Shown: one piece after another, positions 1 through 6,360 of the stretch
Position numbering within the stretch: position 1 is the first letter of the stretch
How the letters are laid out: every line of letters starts with the position of its first letter
NCBI GenBank assembly: GCA_041493205.1
Contig: JBGPYM010000159.1
Location: 1 to 7,466, forward strand
From: JBGPYM01 sp041493205
GTDB taxonomy: Bacteria > Bacteroidota > Ignavibacteria > UBA10030 > UBA6906
Reading direction: 5' to 3'
Length of the DNA stretch: 7,466 nucleotides
Notes under the pieces: model-generated
Database searches by the model: none
Seen by the model: only the letters and a program-made list of their open reading frames with translations
What the model was told of the DNA's origin: nothing
Program-made: the position numbers and the translations under genes

Positions 1-207
1 GGAGCGACCGGACAAACAGGAAGTACAGGAGCTTCAGGTCCAACAGGTTCAACAGGGAGAACAGGGGCTTCAGGCCCTACGGGAGTCACCGGTGAAACAG
101 GAAGCAGCGGACCAACCGGATCAACAGGAAGAACAGGATCAACCGGTGCATCAGGTCCCACAGGAGCTACCGGATTTACGGGAGTGTCAGGACCGACGGG
201 AGCAACA
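1..207 (+). repeat. Collagen-type triplet repeat, 23 x 9 nt, with 36-nt superperiod
   Basis: The DNA is 23 consecutive 9-nt units of the form GGN-NNN-(ACN/TCN/AGC), encoding Gly-X-(Thr/Ser). The Ser units are numbers 4, 8, 12, 17 and 21, and each is followed directly by a Gly-Pro-Thr unit. The pattern is therefore a four-triplet, 12-residue module (GXS-GPT-GXT-GXT) with one module lengthened by a triplet. Codon third positions vary between units, so the array is held at protein level and is not a recent DNA duplication. The tract extends past the left window edge. Confidence 0.9.
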
Positions 208-519
208 GGAAGAGGGCGGGGAACAATACGGAGAGAAGAGAACGAAAAGATGTCGTCGTCATTGCGGTGCACCTGGCTGTATCTGGAACAAACAGTGGTG
301 CGGGGGGCAACTGAAATTTACGTCAGTGCGATGCCACTCACAAGCGGAGGGAGGGAGGGGAGAGTCAAAAAAGTTCGATTGCGGGGACGTGAGGAACAAG
401 TCCCTTGTCGTGTGCCCGAACAAACAGATATTCCAGCGCTTTTCGCCCTTGGTCACCCATGTCAATCGTCAGATCGCTCACGTACATCCTCACAAATTTT
501 TCGCCGAGATCGGGATTGA
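1..519 (+). CDS. Collagen-like Gly-X-Thr repeat protein, C-terminal part (5' end outside window)
   Basis: The reading frame starting at base 1 is open from the window edge to a TGA at 517-519 and gives 172 residues. Residues 1-69 are 23 uninterrupted G-X-Y triplets in which Y is always Thr or Ser, the composition seen in bacterial collagen-like proteins such as Bcl-type surface filaments. By family analogy this would be a trimeric, surface-exposed, possibly Thr-glycosylated stalk. The start, any signal peptide and any anchor lie outside the window. After residue 72 the frame turns into an Arg-rich, low-complexity tail with no recognisable domain, and its last 155 nt run antisense through the end of the mqnD-like gene. 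That tail may therefore be spurious. A frame slip near the purine- and G-rich run at 208-222 would instead end the protein at a TGA at 312-314. The collagen identity is well supported. The true C-terminus is not. Confidence 0.6.
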   Translation, partial: GATGQTGSTGASGPTGSTGRTGASGPTGVTGETGSSGPTGSTGRTGSTGASGPTGATGFTGVSGPTGATGRGRGTIRREENEKMSSSLRCTWLYLEQTVVRGATEIYVSAMPLTSGGREGRVKKVRLRGREEQVPCRVPEQTDIPALFALGHPCQSSDRSRTSSQIFRRDRD

Positions 520-1201
520 TCCCGCGCCCCCACTGCAACGCATACGGGATGGCGTCGTCCAGATGATCATACCCGTAGGCGATACTCTCCTTGAGTCCGT
601 GCGATAACTTCCGGGCAAGCTCTTCCCCCAGATCGGTCCTCACCACGTCGAGGCCGAGCGGGAGCGGTAATCCGCCGGTCTCCTTCTCCCAGAATTCGCC
701 GAAGTCGAGAATCTTGTTGTACCCAAGCGACTGATACGTGATCTGCCCTTCGTGAATGAGGAGCCCGGCGTCGACTTTCCCATCGTCTATGGCCGCCATG
801 ATTGCGTCGAATGGCATGTCGACATTCCTGATGCCGCTGGTGAACGTCTTGAACAGGAGTGTCGCTGTCGTCAGCGGGCCCGGCGTCCCCACGGTCTTTC
901 CTTTGAGCTCATCAAGGTTCTTGAATTTCCGGGAAATGATGACCGGCCCGTACCCTTCCCCCATGCTTGCACCGGTCCGCATGATGCGGTAGATGCCCGC
1001 AACGGAAGCATATGCGTGCGCCGATATCGCCGTCACCTCAAGCTCACCCCGCAATGCCCGCTCGTTTAAAGACTGGATATCCTCCAGCATATGCTCGATG
1101 CGGATCCCCTCCAGCTTCACCTTCCCGCTTGCGAGGCCGTAAAACATGAACGCGTCGTCCGGGTCCGGACTATGTCCCACACGGATGATACGGTCGGTCA
1201 C
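365..1201 (-). CDS. mqnD: MqnD-family protein, likely 1,4-dihydroxy-6-naphthoate synthase (futalosine menaquinone pathway)
   Basis: This 278-residue protein has the periplasmic-binding-protein-like fold family of MqnA/MqnD. MqnD converts cyclic dehypoxanthine futalosine to 1,4-dihydroxy-6-naphthoate in the cytosol. Visible landmarks are the N-terminal GHSPDPDDAFMFYGL (residues 9-23), SLNERALRGELEVTAIS (44-60), GASMGEGYGPVI (78-88), TPGPLTTATLL (106-116), LLIHEGQ with His150 (147-153), and GLPLPLGLDVV (177-187). The LNE, TAIS, PG-LTTA, IHE and PLPLG blocks fit MqnD better than MqnA. The open frame extends upstream, but I chose the GTG at 1201-1199 because it overlaps the previous gene's stop as GTGA, has a GGAG at 1211-1208 six bases upstream, and places the conserved motif right after the start. 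The length suits the family. The classical MqnD signature is SPCPNDTF and this one differs, so a paralogous role within the MqnA/MqnD family is possible. Confidence 0.82.
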   Translation of the reverse strand: MTDRIIRVGHSPDPDDAFMFYGLASGKVKLEGIRIEHMLEDIQSLNERALRGELEVTAISAHAYASVAGIYRIMRTGASMGEGYGPVIISRKFKNLDELKGKTVGTPGPLTTATLLFKTFTSGIRNVDMPFDAIMAAIDDGKVDAGLLIHEGQITYQSLGYNKILDFGEFWEKETGGLPLPLGLDVVRTDLGEELARKLSHGLKESIAYGYDHLDDAIPYALQWGRGINPDLGEKFVRMYVSDLTIDMGDQGRKALEYLFVRAHDKGLVPHVPAIELF

Positions 1202-1656
1202 TGCGCGCTCCGTTGCTTTTTGTAGATATCGGGGTTGCTGATCTCCATGTACCGTGCCGGATGACGCGGGTCGGTGAACCCGAATTGCCTGTAGAGCCCA
1301 TGCGCATCCCGTGTCAGGAGGCTCCAACGGCGGAGGCCCTGCAAGTCCGGATGGGTGACGATGGCGCGCATCAAGAGCTTCCCGATCCCTTTCCCGCGGG
1401 AAGCAGGGAGTACGAAGACGTCGGCAACGTATGCGTACGTTGCGTAGTCTGAAATAACCCGGGCGAACCCGACCTGCCCGGAGGCACCGTAGGCGCCGAA
1501 GCAAAGCGAGTGGGCAATGGATCGTTCGACGATTGCACGCGGGATAAATTCCGCCCAGTACGATTCCGTGAGAAACCCGTGGATGATGCCAATATCCAGC
1601 CGGATCCGTTCGGTACTGATTTCGTAAACCCCCTCGCGAAGGGTGTGGACGTCCAT
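1198..1656 (-). CDS. GNAT-family N-acetyltransferase
   Basis: This is a single-domain Gcn5-related N-acetyltransferase of 152 residues, a normal size. The acetyl-CoA pyrophosphate loop is in motif A, VADVFVLPASRGKGIGKLLM (residues 78-96), with R87-G-K-G-I-G92 as the R/Q-x-x-G-x-G signature. Motif B follows as LLTRDAHGLYRQFGF (113-127), in which the Tyr122 and FGF region is typical. The N-terminal GFLTESYWAEFIPR (27-40) and the GFARVISDYATYAYVADVFV block match a widespread GNAT subfamily whose substrate I do not know. The ATG at 1656-1654 was chosen over longer in-frame starts. It lies one base after the upstream stop, with GGGGA at 1670-1666 nine bases away, and longer forms would overlap the methyltransferase with unconserved sequence. 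It sits between two quinone genes in one transcription unit, but nothing in it shows a quinone-related substrate. Confidence 0.9.
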   Translation of the reverse strand: MDVHTLREGVYEISTERIRLDIGIIHGFLTESYWAEFIPRAIVERSIAHSLCFGAYGASGQVGFARVISDYATYAYVADVFVLPASRGKGIGKLLMRAIVTHPDLQGLRRWSLLTRDAHGLYRQFGFTDPRHPARYMEISNPDIYKKQRSAQ

Positions 1657-1657
1657 G

Positions 1658-2413
1658 TCAGCGCATCCCCGTATAAATAGACACAATGCCGGACGTGAGC
1701 CGCTCTGCCCCGGGTGTGGAGAATCCCGTCCGGCGGAGAATCTCCAGAAACTGGTCACCCTGCGGGAACTGCATCACGGTTTCCGGCAGGTACCGGTAGG
1801 CCGTGCTGCTCTGCGATACCAGCTCGCCGATAAGCGGGAGCACCCGTTGGAAGTAGAGGGGGTACAACTGCTTCATGGGGAACGCGTCCGGACGCGAGAA
1901 CTCCAGGATCACGGCCTTTCCCCCGGGCCGCAGGACACGGCGCATTTCCCCCAAACCGCCCTCCAGATTCTCGAAATTCCTCACGCCGAACGCCACGATC
2001 ACCGCATCGAAGCTCCCGTCGGCAAATTCCAGTTTCTCAGCATCGCCGGATTGAAGGGATATGACCGCTTCCAGACCCCGGGATGCCAGCTTGTGCCGCC
2101 CCCGGGCGAGCATCTCTTCTGCGATATCAATCCCGATGATCTTCTCAGGCCCAAGCCGGAGGGCGGCGATGGCAAAATCGCCGGTTCCCGTGGCAACATC
2201 AAGGATTCTCAGGGGACGGATCTCCCGCAGGTGCTCAAGCGCCCTGTGGCGCCAGTAGAAGTCGATTCCCCCGCTGAGGAGATGGTTGAGGAGATCGTAC
2301 CGGGGCGCGATGGAGTCGAAGAGGGAACGGACGTACTGTTTCTGCACTGCTGGTTGCCGGTGGATGATGCCGCTCAAGATACGAAATGGCCTCCGGAGTT
2401 CCAAGATGGACAC
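1658..2413 (-). CDS. ubiE: UbiE/MenG quinone C-methyltransferase (demethylmenaquinone methyltransferase)
   Basis: This SAM-dependent class I methyltransferase has 251 residues. UbiE/MenG enzymes C-methylate demethylmenaquinol (or the ubiquinone precursor) in the last step of menaquinone synthesis. The sequence shows the family block FDSIAPRYDLLNHLLSGGIDFYWR (residues 32-55), the SAM loop LDVATGTGDF (71-80), the acidic GIDIAEEML (94-102), GDAEKLEFADGSFDAVIVAFGVRNFEN (123-149), and RVLRPGGKAVILEFSRP (159-175). With an MqnD-like gene in the same unit, demethylmenaquinone is the likelier substrate, hence menG. The first codon is GTG at 2413-2411, with an AGGG at 2424-2421 seven bases upstream. 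A later GTG at residue 23 is possible but has no ribosome binding site. This is the first gene of the minus-strand unit. Its promoter must lie in the 118 bp shared with aroB. Confidence 0.95.
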   Translation of the reverse strand: MSILELRRPFRILSGIIHRQPAVQKQYVRSLFDSIAPRYDLLNHLLSGGIDFYWRHRALEHLREIRPLRILDVATGTGDFAIAALRLGPEKIIGIDIAEEMLARGRHKLASRGLEAVISLQSGDAEKLEFADGSFDAVIVAFGVRNFENLEGGLGEMRRVLRPGGKAVILEFSRPDAFPMKQLYPLYFQRVLPLIGELVSQSSTAYRYLPETVMQFPQGDQFLEILRRTGFSTPGAERLTSGIVSIYTGMR

Positions 2414-2427
2414 GCTCCCGCCCTGCC

Positions 2428-2456
2428 TTGACTTTCTAACGCGATTCGTGTATACT
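2428..2456 (+). promoter_or_regulatory. Sigma70-type promoter for the aro operon
   Basis: TTGACT at 2428-2433 and TATACT at 2451-2456 are separated by exactly 17 bases. Each differs from the consensus hexamer by one base. Transcription would begin near 2462-2464, about 70 nt upstream of the aroB ATG. The -35 box lies only 15 nt beyond the divergent ubiE start codon, so the two units share a compact regulatory region. The TATACT overlaps the palindrome GTATAC (2450-2455), so a minus-strand TATACA (2454-2449) is also present, although no matching minus-strand -35 is visible. Confidence 0.75.
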
Positions 2457-2470
2457 TTTTCTGAGAGTGA

Positions 2471-2502
2471 CCTTCACCGAAGCCAGGTGAAGGATTTTTT
2501 TT
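2471..2502 (+). terminator. Intrinsic terminator-like hairpin in the aroB leader (possible attenuator)
   Basis: CCTTCACC (2471-2478) and GGTGAAGG (2486-2493) form a perfect 8-bp stem around a 7-nt loop. One A and then eight T residues (2495-2502) follow. The U-tract exists only in the + direction. The hairpin starts about 8 nt after the predicted transcription start, so unrestrained termination would release an RNA of roughly 40 nt before aroB. I see no upstream antiterminator segment and no leader peptide. The inverted repeat could also be a protein-binding operator. Confidence 0.7.
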
Positions 2503-2531
2503 ATTCTGCCGCCGAATCACCCGCCATCCCC

Positions 2532-3647
2532 ATGACACAGATTACGGTGCGCCTTACGGCTCCCCGCGACAGATCGTACGCGGTCGAGATCCGTCCCGGG
2601 CTCTTTGCTTCCCTGCCGGAACTCCTGACGCGTGACGCACGCGGCGGGCGCATCTTCATCGTCACGGATACGACCGTCGCGCGACTGTACGCCACCCGCA
2701 TCCACCGGCTCCTCCGCAAGAACAATCACGATTGCCTGTTGCTGGTCGTCCCCCCGGGCGAACAATCCAAAAGTGAACGCACCGCCTACAGGCTTCAGTC
2801 AAGACTTTTGCGGGGCGGAATCAGAAGAGACAGCCTCGTCGTCGCGATCGGCGGCGGGGTCGTCGGCGACCTGGCAGGATATGTTGCCGCCACCATCCTT
2901 CGGGGCGTCAGATTTGTACAGGTCCCGACGACGCTTCTCGCCCAGGTGGATAGCAGCGTGGGGGGGAAGGTGGGCATCGATCATCCGGCAGGGAAGAATC
3001 TGATCGGGGCTTTTCATCAGCCGGAATCGGTCTACTGCGATCCGCTGGTCCTTCGGACCCTCCCGACACGAGAGTTCAGAAACGGGCTCGCTGAGGTCAT
3101 CAAAATTGCCGCCGCGCTCGATCCGGACCTTTTCACGACCATCGAAGAGAACGCGGCAAAACTGTCCCGGACAAGCACGAGAATCCTTACACAGGTGATT
3201 GCAACGTCGGTAGGGCTCAAGGCCGCAATCGTTGAAAGCGATGAACGCGAAGCCGGTCTCCGTGCCACCCTCAATCTCGGACATACCATTGCCCATGCGC
3301 TCGAGGCCTCCGCGGGATACGCTCTCCGACACGGTGAGGCCGTCGCGATCGGACTCGCGGCCGAGGCACGCATTGCCCGGGAGATGAGCCTTCTTGACGG
3401 GAACGACTGTGAACGGCTTGTTTCGACGCTCAAAAGGGCAGGGCTGCCGACCGAACTCCCCAAAAACCTCCACAAACGGAAATTCATCGAGGCGCTTGCC
3501 CTCGACAAAAAGGGAGATGCCGGAGGGTCAAAGTTTGTCCTCCTCAGGAGCATCGGAAAGTGCGCGCTGGGTGTTTCGGTTCCTGCCGAGATACTTTCGA
3601 AAACAGCGGGGCTCGGGAGTATACTAAAGAGAAGCCTCTCCCGATGA
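2532..3647 (+). CDS. aroB: 3-dehydroquinate synthase AroB
   Basis: This NAD- and metal-dependent cytosolic enzyme converts DAHP to 3-dehydroquinate, the second step of the shikimate pathway. The 371 residues match the usual length. Visible blocks are PPGEQSKS (74-81), the NAD-binding VVAIGGGVVGDLAGYVAA (103-120), RGVRFVQVPTTLLAQVDSSVGGKVGID (124-150), KNLIGAFHQP (155-164), GLAEVIK (185-191), LNLGHTIAHALE (248-259) and LRHGEAVAIG (265-274). By family comparison, Glu188, His251 and His267 are the metal ligands, and all are present. I chose the ATG at 2532 because homologs begin just before the ITVRL-type strand. It has no convincing ribosome binding site. An in-frame GTG at 2487, inside the leader hairpin, would add 15 residues and cannot be excluded. 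The gene ends in an ATGA overlap with the next gene, indicating translational coupling. Confidence 0.97.
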   Translation: MTQITVRLTAPRDRSYAVEIRPGLFASLPELLTRDARGGRIFIVTDTTVARLYATRIHRLLRKNNHDCLLLVVPPGEQSKSERTAYRLQSRLLRGGIRRDSLVVAIGGGVVGDLAGYVAATILRGVRFVQVPTTLLAQVDSSVGGKVGIDHPAGKNLIGAFHQPESVYCDPLVLRTLPTREFRNGLAEVIKIAAALDPDLFTTIEENAAKLSRTSTRILTQVIATSVGLKAAIVESDEREAGLRATLNLGHTIAHALEASAGYALRHGEAVAIGLAAEARIAREMSLLDGNDCERLVSTLKRAGLPTELPKNLHKRKFIEALALDKKGDAGGSKFVLLRSIGKCALGVSVPAEILSKTAGLGSILKRSLSR

Positions 3648-5104
3648 TCATCGTCTCCATCACCGGACCACGCATGTCGGACGCACTGGCCCAGGTGGCC
3701 TCTTCGGCACAACATGCGGATGCGGTGGAATTGCGCCTTGATTTGATCCGGTCGCCCGAGCTTCCCGTCCTGCTCCTGGCTACGTCGAAGCCGGTGATCG
3801 CAACCTGCCGCCCCGTATGGGAGGGGGGAGGATTCGCCGGACCGGAGCGCGACCGGCTGCAGATGCTCAGGACCGCCTCTCTGCTCGGGGCGGAATACAT
3901 CGACCTGGAGTTCCGGACCGACAGGAGACTGCTCCAACCCTTTTTCGGGAGGACCCGTGATGCGCGGGTGCTTCTCTCACTCCACCTTCCTCCGGGAAAA
4001 AGGCCGGTTGCGGGAGACGCGTACAAAGCCATGCGCCGGCTAAACGCCGATGTGTTCAAGCTCGCATTCCATGCCTCCGATGCCTGGGAAAACAAGATTG
4101 CGTTCGATTTCCTCGATCGCGCACGGAAAGACGGAAGAAAGGCGATTGCCATCGCGATGGGGGAGGCAGGAGAGCCGAGCAGGGTCCTCTACCGGGTGTT
4201 CGGCGGCTTTGCGACATATGCAGGGACGGAAGACGGTGCGCTGGCCGCGCCTGGTCAGCTCCCCGCAAGCGTCATGAAAGAAATGTATCACGCCGACCGG
4301 CTGAACCGCTCCACACGGATTTTTGGAGTTGTAGGAAACCCTGTCCGGCAGAGCAAAGGGGTGATCGTGCACAACCGGTTGTTCGGCCTGGCCGGGAAGA
4401 ATGCAGTTTACTGCCGGTTCCTTGTGAAGAACCTCTCCCGGTTCATGAAAGAACTGGCGCCCTGCGCGCATGGTTTCAGCGTGACGATACCGCACAAGCA
4501 GGCTATGATGAGACAGATCCACTCGGTTGATCCCGGCGCGCGTGCGATCGGTGCGGTCAATACGATTCTCAGGAGACAGAACGGCTGGTGGGGAACGAAT
4601 ACGGATGCGCCTGCGGCGCTCGACGCCATCGAGCGACTGGCTCAGGTCCAGGAAAGCACAATACTCCTCCTCGGTGCGGGAGGAGCTGCACGGGCAATCG
4701 CGTATGAAGCGCGGAAGCGCGGGGCGAAGGTTCTTATCACAAATCACAGGCCCGGAAGGGCGCGTGCGCTTGCGCGGGAGTTCGGGCTCGAATTCGTGGC
4801 ATGGGAGAAGCGCGGCACGACAGAGTGCGATATCATCGTGAACGCAACGCCGGTGGGAATGGCTCCCGCCACGGGGAGTTCGCCCGTTCCACCAAAGCTC
4901 CTGAGAGGGAAGATCGTCTTCGACGCGGTCTACACCCCTCCGGTGACACGACTGCTCCGCGATGCGCTCCGGGCCGGTGCGCGAGTGATTCCGGGGACAG
5001 ACATGTACGTGAACCAGGCCGCGCGCCAGTTCCGCCTCTATGCGGGCGTTCCGGCCGATCTCGCCCTCATGAAAAAAGTTCTCCTGGAGGCGTCAGCGGC
5101 ATGA
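3644..5104 (+). CDS. aroDE: Fused type I 3-dehydroquinate dehydratase / shikimate dehydrogenase (AroD-AroE)
   Basis: This 486-residue bifunctional protein would catalyse two consecutive steps, dehydroquinate to dehydroshikimate to shikimate (NADPH). Residues 1 to about 218 are a type I dehydratase with VELRLD (28-33), TCRPVWEGG (54-62), YIDLEF (85-90), SLHLPP with His114, DVFKLA with the Schiff-base Lys139, SRVLYRVFGGFATYA (179-193) and APGQ (202-205). Residues about 224-486 are AroE, with VVGNPVRQSKG (229-239), FSVTIPHK with catalytic Lys285, GAVNTI (303-308), GTNTDAP with Asp321, the nucleotide loop GAGGAAR (344-350), IVNATPVGM (398-406) and PGTDMYVNQAARQF with Gln458. Two substrate-contacting serines appear replaced: Ala201 before APGQ, and Gly239 where AroE usually has the second Ser of SxS. 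The ATG at 3644 overlaps the aroB stop (ATGA) and has only a weak purine-rich leader. Such fusions are known from plants and Chlamydiae and are less usual elsewhere. Confidence 0.96.
   Translation: MIIVSITGPRMSDALAQVASSAQHADAVELRLDLIRSPELPVLLLATSKPVIATCRPVWEGGGFAGPERDRLQMLRTASLLGAEYIDLEFRTDRRLLQPFFGRTRDARVLLSLHLPPGKRPVAGDAYKAMRRLNADVFKLAFHASDAWENKIAFDFLDRARKDGRKAIAIAMGEAGEPSRVLYRVFGGFATYAGTEDGALAAPGQLPASVMKEMYHADRLNRSTRIFGVVGNPVRQSKGVIVHNRLFGLAGKNAVYCRFLVKNLSRFMKELAPCAHGFSVTIPHKQAMMRQIHSVDPGARAIGAVNTILRRQNGWWGTNTDAPAALDAIERLAQVQESTILLLGAGGAARAIAYEARKRGAKVLITNHRPGRARALAREFGLEFVAWEKRGTTECDIIVNATPVGMAPATGSSPVPPKLLRGKIVFDAVYTPPVTRLLRDALRAGARVIPGTDMYVNQAARQFRLYAGVPADLALMKKVLLEASAA
5086..5090 (+). 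promoter_or_regulatory. Ribosome binding site of aroA
   Basis: GGAGG lies ten bases before the ATG at 5101. It supports this start over the longer open frame that extends upstream inside aroDE, and it is the clearest Shine-Dalgarno sequence in the aro operon. Confidence 0.7.
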
Positions 5105-6360
5105 CCCGCGAGATTCAGACGAGCGGGCCCCTGCACGCGACGGTCCATGTGCCTGGGTCAAAGAGCATAACGAACAGGGCGCTGATCTGTGCCTCACTTG
5201 CCGCAGGGGCGTCACGGATCGAAGGCGCGTCTGACAGCGACGACACGGCGTTGATGGTGAACGGACTGAACCAGCTTGGTGTTCTCGTGAGGAAGAGCGG
5301 CAACGACCTGGTCGTCGAGGGAAAAGGGGGGTCGCTCTATGCTCCGAAATTCCCTATTCCGGTTGGAAATGCGGGCACAACACTCCGGTTCCTTCTCTCC
5401 CTCGCCAGCCTCGCCCGGGGGACGACGGTCCTGGAGGGGAACGAACGGATGGGAGAGCGCCCGAACGATGATCTCCTCGCGGCACTCCGCGTACAGGGCA
5501 TCGCGGTGAGACACCAGGAAGGATCGTCGAGGTTCGAAGTCACCGGCGGCGCACTCGCCGGGGGGTTCCTTGAAATACGAAGCGGCGCGAGCTCACAGTT
5601 CCTCTCATCGTTGCTTCTGGTCGCGCCGTACGCCCGGCAGGCAATGACCGTTGCGGGGACGGGCGGACTTGCTTCGCCGATGTATCTCGGGCTCACACTC
5701 GACGTTGCCCGGCACTTTGGCGCCGGAATCGAACAACCGGGGCCTGCGGAATTTAAGGTCGACAACACGCGTCACTACGCCCCCGCTGATCTCGCAGTCG
5801 AGACCGACGCGTCAGGCGCCTCCTATCCGCTTGCCGCGGCTGCGATCGCCGGCGGGGAAGTATTCGTTCCCGGCGTGCGGGAGGAATCACGTCAGGGAGA
5901 TAGTGCGTTCGGCCAGATCCTCCGTGCCATGGGTTGCGCCGTGACCGCGCGCAACAACGGCTTGTCTGTTCGTGGCGGAACGCTTCACGGAATCACCCGC
6001 GATATGAACGGCACCCCTGACCTGGTCCCGACGCTTGCGGCAGTGGCACTGTTTGCAGACGGTGCGACCACGATGACAAACATCGCCCAGGTGCGCCACA
6101 AGGAGTCGAACCGCCTCGAGGGACTGGCGGAGGAACTCCGCCGGCTCGGTGCGGATGTCCGCGTGAACGGGGACGGCATGGAAATACACCCTGCGCCGCT
6201 GCATGGCGCAGTGCTCGACCCGCACGACGATCACCGTCTGGCCATGGCATTTGCCCTGATCGGCCTCCGCGTCCCGGGTGTCAGCATCGAAAATCCCGAT
6301 TGCGTCCGCAAGTCGTTCCCGGGTTTCTGGAATGAATTCGAGAGGATGTATGGCAGGTAA
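5101..6360 (+). CDS. aroA: 3-phosphoshikimate 1-carboxyvinyltransferase (EPSP synthase) AroA
   Basis: AroA transfers the enolpyruvyl group of PEP to shikimate-3-phosphate. The 419 residues match the family's usual length. Key blocks are PGSKSITNRAL (18-28, with Lys21, Ser22 and Arg26), the PEP loop GNAGTTLRFL (89-98, with Asn90, Gly92, Thr93 and Arg96), NERMGERP (114-121), SGASSQFLSSLL (161-172), ETDASGASYPLAAAAIAGG (234-252), the catalytic Asp307 in TPDLVPTLA, VRHKESNRLEGLAEEL (331-346, with Glu335), DDHRLAMAFALIG (376-388) and CVRKSFPGFW (401-410). The loop reads GTTLRF where E. coli has GTAMRP, and the usual KExDR reads KESNR. Neither change removes a core catalytic residue. The ATG at 5101 overlaps the aroDE stop by 4 nt and has a GGAGG ten bases upstream. 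The longer open frame upstream is only antisense-free shadow of aroDE and is rejected. Confidence 0.97.
   Translation: MTREIQTSGPLHATVHVPGSKSITNRALICASLAAGASRIEGASDSDDTALMVNGLNQLGVLVRKSGNDLVVEGKGGSLYAPKFPIPVGNAGTTLRFLLSLASLARGTTVLEGNERMGERPNDDLLAALRVQGIAVRHQEGSSRFEVTGGALAGGFLEIRSGASSQFLSSLLLVAPYARQAMTVAGTGGLASPMYLGLTLDVARHFGAGIEQPGPAEFKVDNTRHYAPADLAVETDASGASYPLAAAAIAGGEVFVPGVREESRQGDSAFGQILRAMGCAVTARNNGLSVRGGTLHGITRDMNGTPDLVPTLAAVALFADGATTMTNIAQVRHKESNRLEGLAEELRRLGADVRVNGDGMEIHPAPLHGAVLDPHDDHRLAMAFALIGLRVPGVSIENPDCVRKSFPGFWNEFERMYGR

Noticed and set aside
1..210. Minus-strand Pro-Val-rich repeat reading of the collagen tract.
   Set aside because: Any Gly-X-Thr repeat gives an open Pro-Val-rich shadow on the other strand. 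The Gly-X-Thr/Ser reading is the known protein pattern.
322..338. Hairpin AGTG...CACT between the convergent genes as a terminator.
   Set aside because: The stem is only 4 bp and neither strand has a T-run after it.
1202..1504. 101-residue N-terminal extension of the mqnD-like gene.
   Set aside because: It is an out-of-frame reading of the acetyltransferase gene, Arg- and Pro-rich with no family similarity. The GTG at 1201 with a ribosome binding site and GTGA overlap explains the start.
1643..2431. Long + strand open frame opposite ubiE.
   Set aside because: It is antisense to a clear UbiE protein and its translation shows no family motifs. It is a high-GC shadow.
3597..3625. Possible internal promoter before aroDE: TATACT at 3620-3625 with TCGAAA 17 bases upstream.
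   Set aside because: The -35 matches only four of six bases and the site lies inside coding sequence. The ATGA overlap already explains aroDE expression.
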